Assembly: GCA_003215895.1 (NCBI GenBank)
Contig: QCJR01000001.1
Coordinates: forward strand, 62,001-126,000
Reading direction: 5' to 3'
DNA: 64,000 bases
Source: Prochlorococcus sp. AG-409-D14
Lineage (GTDB): Bacteria; Cyanobacteriota; Cyanobacteriia; PCC-6307; Cyanobiaceae
Numbering within the stretch: position 1 is the first letter of the stretch; every line of letters begins with the position of its first letter. Both the position numbers and the translations under genes were made by a program. The notes beneath the pieces were generated by a model, which had not been told where the DNA came from, did no database searches, and was given only the letters and a program-made list of their open reading frames with translations. Below, piece by piece: positions 48,633 to 59,369 of this stretch.

Positions 48633-48848
48633 TTAGACACTCATTTGGTGAGTTATGTATTCACCAACTAAAGCTTGAAGCAGTACCAAATGGAACCATA
48701 CTCCTGCAAGAATCTCAATCTTTTTAATGTTGGGATTTCTATTGTCTTCAGGATTTGTTTGGGTCATGTAGAAAACAGGGACACCAATTACCAAAAGCAA
48801 TGAGGAGAACAAAAGTGCGTTCGCGACGATTGAATTAATAGCCAGCAT
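48633..48848 (-). CDS. psbZ: Photosystem II protein PsbZ-like
   Basis: Small thylakoid membrane protein of 71 residues with two membrane segments (about 8-27, NALLFSSLLLVIGVPVFYM, and 47-62, LAGVWFHLVLLQALVG) joined by a hydrophilic loop NPEDNRNPNIKK. The VIGVPV motif at the end of helix 1 is the PsbZ (Ycf9) hallmark; PsbZ helps bind antenna to photosystem II. It is longer than the usual about 62 residues through the loop and C-terminal tail GEYITHQMSV. The identification uses motif, topology and the position beside ribH and mutS seen in marine picocyanobacteria; similarity is low. Confidence 0.68.
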   Translation of the reverse strand: MLAINSIVANALLFSSLLLVIGVPVFYMTQTNPEDNRNPNIKKIEILAGVWFHLVLLQALVGEYITHQMSV

Positions 48849-48998
48849 AATTGAAGCTGCAGAAAAAATTTCTCAATATTCGATAATTCTCCCATGTAAG
48901 TGATTTGTTTGAAGTGTTCTGTTCATATTTGTAGCGAGGCTTCACATGCAAAAAAAAATAATTCTTCTAATATGCATGACTAAGCTCTAAGAAATCCA

Positions 48999-51779
48999 AT
49001 GGCTGCCAGCCAAAACCCTATACAAGGCAGTCTGTTTGGGGAAAACAAGCAGAGATATATTAAAGAAGCTGGAAAAACTAATGGTTCACAATTATCTGAT
49101 GAGAACCTCTCAAATCAACAACTAAAAAATGATGCTTCACTTAGACCTCGTTTAAAAAAAAGGTCTAAAAATCCAAATTTAATAATGGATCGAGAGAAGT
49201 TTTCGAATTCTTCGGTTAACGAACCCAAGTGGCCGCATCACAACTTGCCAAATATTGATGATCTGACTCCTGCATTAAGACATTATGTCGAATTAAAGCA
49301 AGAAAATCCAGATCGCGTTTTGCTTTACAGGCTTGGTGATTTCTTCGAATGTTTCTTTGAAGATGCAATAACACTTTCACAGCTTCTAGAAATCACACTC
49401 ACCAGTAAAGAAGGTGGTAAAAAAATTGGGAAAGTTCCAATGGCGGGAATACCCCACCATGCATCTGATCGTTATTGTACAGAACTAATTAAAAAAGGTT
49501 TATCAATTGCTATTTGTGATCAACTTGAAGCTGCTCCAGCAAAAGGCAATAAATTAATAAAAAGAGGGATAACTAGATTAATAACCCCTGGAACAATTCT
49601 AGAGGAAGGAATGTTAACGGCTAAACTAAATAATTGGCTAGCTTCTGTTCTAATACAATCAAACTCTAAAACAGAAATTATTAACTGGTCTTTAGCAAAG
49701 ATAGATGTCAGCACTGGGGAATTTCTAGTTCAAGAAGGTGAGGATACTAATAATTTACGTCAAGAATTAATAAAACTCAAAGCTGCTGAAGTTATATCAG
49801 AAAAACAATCGATTTCAAATAAAAGCTGGCATCAGGGGTTAATAGATATAACAGAATTCAATCAAACATCATTTTCTAATTTAGAAGCAAATAAAACTAT
49901 TAAGAATCATTTTTCTTTAAATAATGTTGATGGGTTAGGGATTAAGTCAGATTGCCTATCAATCAGAACAATTGGCGGATTAATTGCATATCTCAATAAA
50001 ACTCATCCGAATATTACCGACAACTTACAAAATGAAAGCAAAACCACTATATGTATTGATTTTCCTAAGATAACAAATAATCAAACAGGATTAATTATAG
50101 ATAATCAAACAAGAAGAAATCTAGAAATTACTTCAACTCAAAAAAATGGACAATTTCATGGTTCACTACTTTGGGCAATTGATAAAACATTAACTGCCAT
50201 GGGGGGTAGATGTATTAGAAGATGGCTAGAAGAGCCTTTAACAGATATTTATTCAATTCAAAACAGGCAGAAAATAATTGGAATTCTAGTAAAATCAACA
50301 AAATTAAGAAGAGATATCCGAAAAATATTGAGAGCCATGGGTGATTTAGAACGTCTATCAGGAAGAGCAGCGGCCCAGCAAGCAGGAGCAAGAGATTTGG
50401 CTGCAATCGCTGAAGGTATTAACCGTTTACCTATAATCAAACAATTGCTTAAGCACCCAGTTTTTGAAGAAACTGGGTATTTCGACTCGCTTATAAATTT
50501 AGATAAAAATCTAATAGATATTGCTTCGAAAATAAATAATGAAATAATAGAAAATCCTCCTCTTAGTCTTACGGAAGGTGGTCTAATATATGACGGTATT
50601 TACCCTCTACTTGATGGACTTCGGAATCAACTTGACGATCATAATTTATGGCTAAAGTCTCAAGAAATAGAGGAAAGAAAAAACAGCAATATTAATAATT
50701 TAAAGCTTCAATATCATCGGTCATTTGGATACTTTCTAGCGGTAAGTAAAGCAAAGTCTCTTAATGTTCCAGATCACTGGATCAGAAGACAAACACTCAC
50801 TAATGAAGAACGCTTTGTGACACCAGAATTAAAAGAAAGAGAAGGTAAAATCTTTCAAGTAAAAGCAAGAATTTCGCAACTTGAATATGAACTTTTTTGT
50901 AAGCTTCGAAAGCTAGTTGGCGATAGATCGGACATTATTAGAAAAGCTGCAAAAGCAATTTCTTGCTTAGATGCTTTATCTGGCCTGGCAGATTTGGCAG
51001 CTGAAAATGACTACATTCAACCTAAAATAGTTGACAATGAAGATGAAAGTAAGTCTAGACAATTATCTATTATAAATGGACGTCATCCTGTTATTGAGCA
51101 AATTCTTGTTGATAAAGTCTTCGTGCCTAATGATATCAATCTTGGCTCTAAGACAGATCTCATCATTCTTTCAGGACCTAATGCAAGTGGAAAAAGTTGT
51201 TATTTAAGACAAGTGGGTCTCTTGCAAATCATGGCTCAAATCGGTAGTTGGCTTCCAGCTAAATCTTGTACTTTAGGAATCGCTGATCAAATTTTTACAC
51301 GTGTTGGGGCAGTAGATGATTTAGCTGCAGGTCAATCAACTTTTATGGTTGAAATGATTGAAACTGCTTTTATTTTAAATAAAGCTACTAAAAAATCATT
51401 AGTTCTATTAGATGAAATTGGTCGAGGAACCTCAACTTTTGATGGCTTATCTATTGCGTGGTCAGTTAGCGAATTTTTAGCTAAAAAAATAAAATGTCGT
51501 TCAATCTTCGCAACTCACTATCATGAATTAAATCAAATTTCTGAATATATTGATAATGTAGAAAATTATCAAGTCCTTGTGAAATACGAAAATAATTCAC
51601 TTTCATTCCTACACAAAGTTGAAAAAGGAGGGGCAAATAAGAGCTATGGAATTGAAGCTGCTCGACTTGCCGGTGTGCCGAAAGAAGTAGTAAATAATGC
51701 AAAAGAAATATTAAATAATCTTGAGAAAAATAACCCCAATACTTTTCAAGTCACCAAAACCATTCACAAAGGCAAATAA
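48999..51779 (+). CDS. mutS: DNA mismatch repair protein MutS
   Basis: Recognises mismatches and small loops. 926 residues, longer than E. coli MutS because of a leader of about 90 residues. The mismatch-reading motif is DFFECFFEDA, the phenylalanine and glutamate retained. Connector, lever and clamp domains follow, then the ABC-type ATPase with Walker A GPNASGKSCYLRQVG, STFMVEMIETAFIL, Walker B LVLLDEIGRGTSTFDG and the His loop FATHYHEL. The leader contains QGSLF (9-13), like a sliding-clamp-binding peptide. The C-terminus lacks the tetramerisation extension. Confidence 0.96.
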   Translation: MAASQNPIQGSLFGENKQRYIKEAGKTNGSQLSDENLSNQQLKNDASLRPRLKKRSKNPNLIMDREKFSNSSVNEPKWPHHNLPNIDDLTPALRHYVELKQENPDRVLLYRLGDFFECFFEDAITLSQLLEITLTSKEGGKKIGKVPMAGIPHHASDRYCTELIKKGLSIAICDQLEAAPAKGNKLIKRGITRLITPGTILEEGMLTAKLNNWLASVLIQSNSKTEIINWSLAKIDVSTGEFLVQEGEDTNNLRQELIKLKAAEVISEKQSISNKSWHQGLIDITEFNQTSFSNLEANKTIKNHFSLNNVDGLGIKSDCLSIRTIGGLIAYLNKTHPNITDNLQNESKTTICIDFPKITNNQTGLIIDNQTRRNLEITSTQKNGQFHGSLLWAIDKTLTAMGGRCIRRWLEEPLTDIYSIQNRQKIIGILVKSTKLRRDIRKILRAMGDLERLSGRAAAQQAGARDLAAIAEGINRLPIIKQLLKHPVFEETGYFDSLINLDKNLIDIASKINNEIIENPPLSLTEGGLIYDGIYPLLDGLRNQLDDHNLWLKSQEIEERKNSNINNLKLQYHRSFGYFLAVSKAKSLNVPDHWIRRQTLTNEERFVTPELKEREGKIFQVKARISQLEYELFCKLRKLVGDRSDIIRKAAKAISCLDALSGLADLAAENDYIQPKIVDNEDESKSRQLSIINGRHPVIEQILVDKVFVPNDINLGSKTDLIILSGPNASGKSCYLRQVGLLQIMAQIGSWLPAKSCTLGIADQIFTRVGAVDDLAAGQSTFMVEMIETAFILNKATKKSLVLLDEIGRGTSTFDGLSIAWSVSEFLAKKIKCRSIFATHYHELNQISEYIDNVENYQVLVKYENNSLSFLHKVEKGGANKSYGIEAARLAGVPKEVVNNAKEILNNLEKNNPNTFQVTKTIHKGK

Positions 51780-51799
51780 GTTAAAATTATTCTTCCAAT

Positions 51800-52432
51800 T
51801 TAATTCTCTGCAGCTCTTAATAATGCATTTGTAGCAGCTGCAGCTAAAGAAGCTCCTCCTTTAGAACCGTCTAAAACAATATATGGACAATCACTATTCA
51901 ATAATCGATTTTTACTCTCAGAAACACCTATAAATCCCACTGGCATTCCAATGATTAAACTTGGTCTAGTATGACCAGATTCGACAAGATCTAATAAAGA
52001 AATTAAAGCCGTTGGGGAACTCCCAATCACAACAAATGGAGCATTTCGTAAGTTCTCTTTATTCTCAAGATCTAACCAAATATTTCTCATGCCAATTGCA
52101 CTTCTAGTAGTCAAAGTTGAATCAACTAAGTTCGGAGCCATACTTAAAATGCATTGTATATCTGAATTTAATGTCCTTTTAGCCATGGGAGATATTGCCG
52201 CTTCTGCCATATAAGTATCTGTCAAAATCTTGGCACCATTTTTTAATGCATCAATCGCTTCCTCACAGGCACTCGTACTAAACTTGATGCATGACTGCAA
52301 ACTAAAGTCGCCACTTGAATGAATAATGCGCTCTAAAATCGATTGCTGAACTTGATCAAGTCCTGTTATACCTAGTTTAGATCTAATATAATTAATACTT
52401 TCTACAAAAATCGGATGTTCTGGGGTTTTCAC
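51800..52432 (-). CDS. cobH: Precorrin-8X methylmutase
   Basis: Moves a methyl group from C-11 to C-12 of the corrin ring in cobalamin synthesis (CobH/CbiC). The 210-residue protein has RIIHSSGDFS with the catalytic His, ILTDTYMAEAAIS, RSAIGMRNIW, FVVIGSSPTALISLLDL and GMPVGFIGVSESKN, all family motifs. Prochlorococcus makes pseudocobalamin, so it belongs to that pathway. It converges on mutS after 20 bases and is divergent from holA. Confidence 0.94.
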   Translation of the reverse strand: MKTPEHPIFVESINYIRSKLGITGLDQVQQSILERIIHSSGDFSLQSCIKFSTSACEEAIDALKNGAKILTDTYMAEAAISPMAKRTLNSDIQCILSMAPNLVDSTLTTRSAIGMRNIWLDLENKENLRNAPFVVIGSSPTALISLLDLVESGHTRPSLIIGMPVGFIGVSESKNRLLNSDCPYIVLDGSKGGASLAAAATNALLRAAEN

Positions 52433-52491
52433 TGTTAAATTACTCTGACTAATTTAAGATAAGAATCTTTTTAATAAGATATCTCTAAGTA

Positions 52492-53502
52492 ATGCCAATA
52501 CATTTAATATGGGGAGATGATTATGAAGCCTGTAATAGGGAAATAGACGAAATAATTCAAACAGTTATTGATCAAGCATGGAAAAGTTTTAATTATAGTC
52601 AAATAGATGGTAATGATCCAAAGCAAAATCTCAGAGCACTTGAAGAAGTTCAAAGTGCTCCTTTAGGAAGTGGTGGAAGAATTGTACTAGTTAGAAGAAG
52701 TCCATTTTGTAACGGATGCTCTATTGAGTTAGCTGATAAACTTGTACAAGTCATTAAATTAATTCCTGATAATACCCATTTAATTTTAAATAATTCAAAC
52801 AAACCAGATAAAAGACTTAAAACTACTAAATTAATACAGCAAGCTATACAATTAAATACACTATCAAAAGAAAAGAGTTTTATTCTACCACTTCCATGGG
52901 ATATAAATGGACAACGAAACTTAGTCAAGAATATTTCACAAAGATTAAATCTAAAAATAAATTATGAAACAGTTGATTTACTAGTAGAAAGTATAGGTAA
53001 TGATAGCTCTTTACTTAATACCGAGCTTCAGAAACTCTCATTATTAGCAGAAGCAAATAAGAAAAAATCAAATACAAATGAACCACAAGAAATTCCAAAT
53101 GAAATAGTTAAAGAGCTAATTAAAAATAATTCAACTAATGCACTTGAAATTTCAAATTTACTACTTAAAGGAGAGAGAGTTATAGCTCTAAATAAAATTG
53201 ATTCCTTACTTAAAGACGGAGAACCCGCATTAAGGTTAATTACAACTTTGACTGGTCAATCAAGAGGATGGCTTTGGGTTCATCTATTAGATTTACAGGG
53301 GAATCAAGACGTCAAAGAAATAGCCAGACTTGCTGGGATTGCCAATCCAAAACGTATTTTTGTGATCCGCAAACAAATTCAAGGTAAATCTTTAGCAACA
53401 TTGCTTGAATTCATGAAAAAACTTTTAAAAATCGAAGTCTCAATAAAATCTGGAATAAATCCAATCGATGCTTTTAAAGATAATCTGCTAACAGAAAGTT
53501 AA
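52492..53502 (+). CDS. holA: DNA polymerase III delta subunit
   Basis: Clamp-loader subunit that opens the beta clamp. 336 residues: a degenerate ATPase fold at the N-terminus (MPIHLIWGDDYEACNREI, then LRALEEVQSAPLGSGGRIVLV) with no Walker A, a lid region with AIQLNTLSKEKSFILPLPWD, and the C-terminal collar-binding helices (LITTLTGQSRGWLWVH, EIARLAGIANPKRIFVIRKQ). The short gap of 45 bases to lysC suggests co-transcription. Confidence 0.9.
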   Translation: MPIHLIWGDDYEACNREIDEIIQTVIDQAWKSFNYSQIDGNDPKQNLRALEEVQSAPLGSGGRIVLVRRSPFCNGCSIELADKLVQVIKLIPDNTHLILNNSNKPDKRLKTTKLIQQAIQLNTLSKEKSFILPLPWDINGQRNLVKNISQRLNLKINYETVDLLVESIGNDSSLLNTELQKLSLLAEANKKKSNTNEPQEIPNEIVKELIKNNSTNALEISNLLLKGERVIALNKIDSLLKDGEPALRLITTLTGQSRGWLWVHLLDLQGNQDVKEIARLAGIANPKRIFVIRKQIQGKSLATLLEFMKKLLKIEVSIKSGINPIDAFKDNLLTES

Positions 53503-53547
53503 TTTTTGACTAATAACTGAAATAATCAATAAGTTAACGAAAGTTCA

Positions 53548-55314
53548 ATGACATTGCTGGTTCAAAAATATGGTGGCACCTCTCTAGGAAGCATTGAGCG
53601 AATAAAAGCTGTCGCGCGAAGAATTAAATCAAGTAAAGATAAAGGAGATGATCTGGTAGTTGTTGTGTCAGCAATGGGACATCAAACTGATGAATTAACA
53701 CAGCTAGCTTCAGAAATAACTGTTGATCCTCCTCATCGAGAAATGGATATGCTCCTATCAACTGGAGAGCAGGTTTCAATATCATTATTGACCATGGCCC
53801 TAAATGAGTTGGGTACACCAGCAATCTCTTTAACTGGGACGCAAGCTGGAATTATCACAGAATCAGCTCATGGAAGAGCCAGAATACTCGAGATAAGAAT
53901 AGAACGAATCAAAAAGCTGTTGGATCAAGGCAACACTTTAGTAATTGCTGGATTCCAAGGAACCAGTCTTGGCGTAGGAGGAATTGCTGAAATAACAACT
54001 TTAGGAAGAGGGGGGTCAGATACTTCTGCAGTAGCTTTGGCAGCATCTCTTGAAGCTGCTAAATGCGAAATTTATACCGATGTTGCTGGAGTTTTAACAA
54101 CTGATCCAAGAATTGTTAAAAATGCAAAATTAATGAAAACTATTAGCTGTGATGAGATGTTAGAGCTGGCTAGCCTTGGAGCATCTGTTTTGCATCCTCG
54201 AGCAGTTGAAATAGCAAGAAATTTCGGCGTAACCCTTGTAGTGAAATCAAGTTGGGACAACCTTGACGGAACGACTCTAACTAGTAAAAACAACCATGTT
54301 TTTACCAAAGGTGGAATAGAACATCGCAGCCCGGTCGATGGATTAGAACTTGTTGAGAATCAAGCAGTCGTGGCTTTATCCAATATTCCAGATCGTCCAG
54401 GTATTGCCGCTGATCTGTTTGAATCTTTGTCAGAAGGCGGAGTAAATGTCGATCTCATTATTCAAGCAACACATCAAATCAACTCAAACGACATTACTTT
54501 TACAGTTGCAGAAAATGAACTACATAATGCACAAACTCAATGTGAAAAACTCATTAATACTATTGGAGGTCAAATATCTTCTCAAAAGGGTCTGACTAAA
54601 CTAAGTATTTACGGAGCAGGAATAATGGGTAGGCCCGGAATAGCATCATCGCTATTCCAAACTCTATCTGATTCTGGTATTAATATACGACTAATAGCAA
54701 CTAGTGAAGTCAAAGTAAGTTGTGTTATTGATGCTGAATTAGGGAAAAAAGCACTACGTAGTGTAGGAGAAGTTTTCAAGCTAAATGATAAACAAATCAC
54801 GCTGAATCCTATGATTGAAAATAATAATGAGCCAGAAGTAAGAGGAATAGCTTTAGATAAAGACCAGATCCAAATTAGCGTAAAGAATGTTCCTGATAAG
54901 CCAGGTACTGCTTCCACGATATGTTCTACATTAGCTGAGAAAAATATCAGCTTAGATACAATAGTGCAATCAGAAAGAAAGCATAAGGATAAAACTAAAG
55001 ATATTAGTTTTACATTAAAGAAAAATGATAGAAGCCATGCTAAATATGCGTTAGAAGAATTGATTTCAAATTGGAAGGGCTCAAAGCTCGAAGAAGGAGA
55101 ATCAATAGTTCGAATTAGCGCAGTAGGGTCGGGTATGCCTTTCACAAAAGGAACAGCCGGTAAAATGTTTAGAGCACTCGCAAATAAAAAAATAAATATC
55201 GAAATGATCGCCACTAGTGAAATAAGAACGACCTGTATTATCTCAGAAAAATATGGTGAATTAGCATTATGTGAAATTCATTCTTGCTTTAAATTAGAAG
55301 AGGATGCAAGCTGA
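53548..55314 (+). CDS. lysC: Aspartate kinase with four ACT domains
   Basis: Phosphorylates aspartate, the first step to lysine, threonine and methionine. Residues 1-240 hold the kinase (VQKYGGTSLGSIERIK, LLSTGEQVSISLL, LGRGGSDTSAVALAA, YTDVAGVLTTDPRIV). The remaining about 345 residues are two ACT pairs, four domains in all (VALSNIPDRPGIAADLFESL, LSIYGAGIMGRPGIASSLFQ, SVKNVPDKPGTASTICSTL, ISAVGSGMPFTKGTAGKMF), the cyanobacterial arrangement for feedback control by threonine/lysine. dapA and asd, encoding later steps, are in the same window about 6-8 kb away. Confidence 0.96.
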   Translation: MTLLVQKYGGTSLGSIERIKAVARRIKSSKDKGDDLVVVVSAMGHQTDELTQLASEITVDPPHREMDMLLSTGEQVSISLLTMALNELGTPAISLTGTQAGIITESAHGRARILEIRIERIKKLLDQGNTLVIAGFQGTSLGVGGIAEITTLGRGGSDTSAVALAASLEAAKCEIYTDVAGVLTTDPRIVKNAKLMKTISCDEMLELASLGASVLHPRAVEIARNFGVTLVVKSSWDNLDGTTLTSKNNHVFTKGGIEHRSPVDGLELVENQAVVALSNIPDRPGIAADLFESLSEGGVNVDLIIQATHQINSNDITFTVAENELHNAQTQCEKLINTIGGQISSQKGLTKLSIYGAGIMGRPGIASSLFQTLSDSGINIRLIATSEVKVSCVIDAELGKKALRSVGEVFKLNDKQITLNPMIENNNEPEVRGIALDKDQIQISVKNVPDKPGTASTICSTLAEKNISLDTIVQSERKHKDKTKDISFTLKKNDRSHAKYALEELISNWKGSKLEEGESIVRISAVGSGMPFTKGTAGKMFRALANKKINIEMIATSEIRTTCIISEKYGELALCEIHSCFKLEEDAS

Positions 55315-55321
55315 AAATTTA

Positions 55322-57358
55322 TCATTTACCAACTAATCTATGCCTTAATTTCTTAATACGATCTCTCAGAATTGCAGCCTTCTCAAAATCTAGCTCCTTA
55401 GCTGTTATTTTCATTTTAGATTCTAATTTGTCAATCAATTCAGGAAGAGATTCTAAAGATATGCCGCTATCAGAATCTTTAGAGCTATGGTCAATAAGTT
55501 TGTCAGCAATATCAACAAAATCATCGGGATTTGCATCTTGATTTAATCTTCTTGATAGCTCTAAAAAAGAAAGAATTGAATTATTTGCTTTCTTACCTGC
55601 TGCCTTAGGAGTTATCCCATTCTCAATATTATAAATATTTTGTATTTCGCGACGTCTCTCCGTCTCACTAATGGCCTTTGCCATTGAATCGGTCATTTTA
55701 TCTGCATATAGCAACGCTAAACCTTCAACATGCCTTGCTGCTCGACCGATTGTTTGTATCAAAGATCTTTGAGCTCTTAAGAAACCTTCTTTATCTGCAT
55801 CGAGAATTACTACAAGTGAGACTTCAGGTAAATCCAAACCTTCTCTTAGAAGATTAACTCCTACTAAAACATCATATTCTCCTAGGCGTAAATCTTGAAT
55901 AATCTCAATTCTCTCGATTGAATGAATCTCTGAATGTAAATAACGAACTCTTATTTTATTTTCAGATAAATAATCTGTAAGGTCCTCAGCCATTCTTTTA
56001 GTGAGAGTTGTGACAAGTATTCTTTGGTTTTTTGATGATCTTTTTCTTATTTCGGCAAGCAAATCATCAACTTGACCATGTGTTGGACGTACTTCAACTA
56101 AAGGATCTAAAACACCAGTAGGCCTTATAACTTGCTCAACTATATTTCCTGTACTTTGAGACAATTCCCAATCACCAGGAGTAGCACTTATAAAAACAGT
56201 TTGTTTTGCTTTATTCCAAAATTCTATATCCTTTAAAGGACGATTATCAGCTGCACTTGGTAATCTAAAACCATGATCTATTAATACTTTTTTTCTAGCT
56301 TGATCGCCATTATACATAGCCCTTAATTGAGGACAAGTAACATGACTTTCATCAATAAGTAATAACCAATCTTCAGGAAAATAATCAATTAGGCATTCTG
56401 GTGCAGAACCAGGTTCTCTTCCAGATAAATGACGAGCATAATTTTCAACACCATTACAATATCCAACCTCTTTTAACATTTCTAGATCATAAATTGTTCG
56501 TTGTTCTAACCTTTGAGCTTCCAGTAATTTACCTTCTTGATTAAGAAAATCTAATCTATCTTTTAACTCTGTTTTAATTGCTTTAATTGCAGATTCTAAA
56601 CGATCTTTTGGTGTGACAAAGTGTTTTGCTGGATATATACTGATTGAGTCAAGTTTATTTAATATTTCTCCAGTAGTTGGATCGACATAGCTAATACTTT
56701 CAACTTCATCGCCAAATAATTCTAGTCTTACAAGTCTGTCATCATATGCAGGACCTATTTCTAATACATCTCCTCTCACTCTAAATCTACCTCTACTAAT
56801 TTCAATATCATTACGTGTATACTGATTTGATACTAATGATCTAAGGCAAGACCTTAAATTGATATTTTGACCAAGTTGAAACTTTACAGAAGCTTTTAAA
56901 TATTCACTTGGAATTCCCAAACCATATATACAACTAATTGAAGCAACGACTATGACATCATCTCGTTCAAATAAAGATCTAGTCGCAGAGTGTCGTAACA
57001 TGTCAATTTCTTCATTAATTGACGATGTCTTTGCTATGTAAGTATCACTAACTGGAACATAAGCTTCTGGCTGATAATAATCATAGTAAGAGATAAAATA
57101 TTCAACAGCATTTTCAGGAAAAAATTCCCTTAATTCATTACATAATTGAGCTGCAAGTGTTTTATTATGAGCTAAAACTAATGCTGGTCGACCAGTTTGA
57201 GCAATCAAATTAGCTATGGTAAAGGTCTTTCCTGTTCCAGTTGCACCTAATAAAGTTTGAAACTTTTCGCCATTATTTACCCCTCCAACTAGTGCTTTAA
57301 TAGCTGCAGGTTGATCCCCTTTTGGAACATAAGGAGCTTGAAGTTTATATTCAGGCAT
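55322..57358 (-). CDS. uvrB: Excinuclease ABC subunit B
   Basis: Damage-verifying helicase of nucleotide excision repair. 678 residues: Walker [19 protein letters not shown] (about 37-54), the beta-hairpin that probes the strand ([16 protein letters not shown]), domain 2, helicase motif [16 protein letters not shown], motif [18 protein letters not shown] and the C-terminal UVR motif ([18 protein letters not shown]) that binds UvrC. Convergent with lysC, 7 bases apart. Confidence 0.97.
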   Translation of the reverse strand: MPEYKLQAPYVPKGDQPAAIKALVGGVNNGEKFQTLLGATGTGKTFTIANLIAQTGRPALVLAHNKTLAAQLCNELREFFPENAVEYFISYYDYYQPEAYVPVSDTYIAKTSSINEEIDMLRHSATRSLFERDDVIVVASISCIYGLGIPSEYLKASVKFQLGQNINLRSCLRSLVSNQYTRNDIEISRGRFRVRGDVLEIGPAYDDRLVRLELFGDEVESISYVDPTTGEILNKLDSISIYPAKHFVTPKDRLESAIKAIKTELKDRLDFLNQEGKLLEAQRLEQRTIYDLEMLKEVGYCNGVENYARHLSGREPGSAPECLIDYFPEDWLLLIDESHVTCPQLRAMYNGDQARKKVLIDHGFRLPSAADNRPLKDIEFWNKAKQTVFISATPGDWELSQSTGNIVEQVIRPTGVLDPLVEVRPTHGQVDDLLAEIRKRSSKNQRILVTTLTKRMAEDLTDYLSENKIRVRYLHSEIHSIERIEIIQDLRLGEYDVLVGVNLLREGLDLPEVSLVVILDADKEGFLRAQRSLIQTIGRAARHVEGLALLYADKMTDSMAKAISETERRREIQNIYNIENGITPKAAGKKANNSILSFLELSRRLNQDANPDDFVDIADKLIDHSSKDSDSGISLESLPELIDKLESKMKITAKELDFEKAAILRDRIKKLRHRLVGK

Positions 57359-57437
57359 ATTCTGAATTAAATACTAAAAAATATAAATTTACTAATTCCA
57401 TATTCTTCAAATTTTGATCAACAAAAGTTAATTTACC

Positions 57438-58226
57438 TTATAAAGCTGATTGATTAATCGTGGAAACTAAATCGAACGAATCTAAAGCCTGACGCAGACC
57501 TTTGACGGTAGCAAGCATAGCTAATTCACTATTTAACTTATTAACAGCAGAGCCAATCCCTACTCCAGTAGCCCCAACTGATAAAGCCATAGGGACAGTA
57601 ACCTCGGAGAGTCCAGAAGCACAAATCACAGGCAAATCGAGATTGCTTTCCTTTAAAGCAGAGGCGATCGTGAAAGTTCCAGCCAAAGTAGGGGAAGCTT
57701 TTTCGATTAGACCTAAAGTTCCAGGACTAATAGGATTAGAGCTTGTCCCACCTTCTGTCTGAATTAAATCGACCCCAATATCAACAAGCTTTAACGCTAA
57801 TTGAGCTTGACCATCTAAAGGCAAGACATGGGGCACTGTTACTGACAAAACAACTTCAGGTAAAAGACGTCGAGATTCAACGGCTAAAGAGAGCACCTCA
57901 TCAGCTGAGAAAAAACGACCATCTGGATAAAAAGAATCAAAATTCCCAATCTCAATAACTGATGCTCCTGCTTTAACAGCTTCAGGGAAAAGGCTTGGCT
58001 CCACCGAACTTACACATACGGGAATATTCGAAGTTTCGACTGCTAGCTCTACTAATTTTGGATCACACGCAATGTCCAACAAGTCGGCACCCCCTAAACC
58101 TGCAGCTTTCGAAATTCGCAATACTGATTCTGGATTAAAATTACTCAAACCAGAAATTACTTTCAATAAAGATCTTTTCTGAATACTTTTTTGCAGTGAA
58201 ACTGGCAATGTATGCAAACGTGTCAT
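57438..58226 (-). CDS. Ycf23/DUF561-family TIM-barrel protein
   Basis: Protein of 262 residues of the Ycf23 family found in cyanobacteria and red-algal plastids; function not established. The sequence reads as a TIM barrel: KVISGLSNFNPESVLRISKA, ADLLDIACDP, VCVSSVEPSLFPEAVKAGAS, IEIGNFDSFYPDG, LIQTEGGTSSNP and a phosphate-binding-like end VPMALSVGATGVGIGSAVNK. It is similar in fold to thiazole synthase-like and PdxS-like proteins but without their catalytic motifs. It lies upstream of uvrB on the same strand and is divergent from tilS. Confidence 0.87.
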   Translation of the reverse strand: MTRLHTLPVSLQKSIQKRSLLKVISGLSNFNPESVLRISKAAGLGGADLLDIACDPKLVELAVETSNIPVCVSSVEPSLFPEAVKAGASVIEIGNFDSFYPDGRFFSADEVLSLAVESRRLLPEVVLSVTVPHVLPLDGQAQLALKLVDIGVDLIQTEGGTSSNPISPGTLGLIEKASPTLAGTFTIASALKESNLDLPVICASGLSEVTVPMALSVGATGVGIGSAVNKLNSELAMLATVKGLRQALDSFDLVSTINQSAL

Positions 58227-58310
58227 AAAAACATCAACTATTCACTTGATTGTGACACTGACTAAGCAAAAGAACAAAAAAATGCGATTAGAGCTCTGAA
58301 ACCAAAGCAA

Positions 58311-59336
58311 ATGTCACAATCTTCTAAAAATGAGTGGTCTTGGAGTAAATGGCATATGCGTTTGCACAAAAGGCTAAAACAAAATAAATCTCTGCTTCCC
58401 AATAACTCCACCCTTCTCTTGGCAATATCTGGTGGGCAAGATTCGATGGCCCTTCTTAAATTAATTGTTGATTTAAAAAGACTATATAAATGGGAAGTCG
58501 AAATCTGGCATGGGGATCACCAATGGCATGATAAATCCGAGACAATAGAAGAGGAGCTCAAACTTTGGTGTCTCAAAAAGCAAATATCATTCCACTCAAA
58601 TAAAGCAAATAAAGAAGAAGTAGCTAATGAAGAAAAAGCAAGAGATTGGAGATATAAAAATCTAATAAAGAAAGCTAAGGTATTATCATCAAAAAATAGA
58701 TATTTTCCATGTAAAAGAGTATTAACTGGTCATACAGCTACTGATCGCGCAGAAACAATCATTATGAACTTAGCCAGAGGAACTGATCTGATTGGACTTA
58801 GTACTCTTAAAGAACAAAGAACATTAGAGAATGATATAGAATTGGCAAGACCGCTACTAATTTTTAATAGAAACGAAACTCTTTCAATTTGCAAAGAGTT
58901 TAGTTTGCCAGTTTGGATTGATCCTTCAAATGAAAATATTAATTTAACAAGGAATAAAATAAGGAAAGAAGTTTTACCTATTTTAAATTCAATCTATAAG
59001 GGAGCAGACTCAAGAATAGCCTCTTTAGCTAATAGACTTGAAAGTTATAGTAAAGACCAAAAAATATTCGCAAAGATAGCAATAGAATTTTGCCAAGGAG
59101 AAAACATAAATTCTCTATCACGAAAAAAACTATTGAGTTTAACAAACTCTATTAGAAAAATAATTCTTACTAATTGGTTAAAAATAATAGGTATCAAAAG
59201 AATAACGGCTTTGCAAGTCGAAGAAATAAATGGAAAAATATCTCATAAACAACCCCCTGGAAGTATCCATCTTCATGGAGACTTCCAGATCAAATGGAAC
59301 AAAGAATCTATTTATATCTCAAAAAAGACTGATTAA
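58311..59336 (+). CDS. tilS: tRNA(Ile)-lysidine synthetase
   Basis: Converts C34 of tRNA-Ile(CAU) to lysidine so that it reads AUA codons. The PP-loop is [17 protein letters not shown] (about 42-58), followed by [29 protein letters not shown] and [11 protein letters not shown], then the WIDPSNEN...[13 protein letters not shown] motif. The 341 residues give the core plus a short C-terminal part without the full E. coli tail domain, the normal cyanobacterial form. Start ATG at 58311. Convergent with rnj. Confidence 0.93.
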   Translation: MSQSSKNEWSWSKWHMRLHKRLKQNKSLLPNNSTLLLAISGGQDSMALLKLIVDLKRLYKWEVEIWHGDHQWHDKSETIEEELKLWCLKKQISFHSNKANKEEVANEEKARDWRYKNLIKKAKVLSSKNRYFPCKRVLTGHTATDRAETIIMNLARGTDLIGLSTLKEQRTLENDIELARPLLIFNRNETLSICKEFSLPVWIDPSNENINLTRNKIRKEVLPILNSIYKGADSRIASLANRLESYSKDQKIFAKIAIEFCQGENINSLSRKKLLSLTNSIRKIILTNWLKIIGIKRITALQVEEINGKISHKQPPGSIHLHGDFQIKWNKESIYISKKTD

Positions 59337-59369
59337 AAAAGTCTATTAAGAACTAGAAATTAGAACTGA

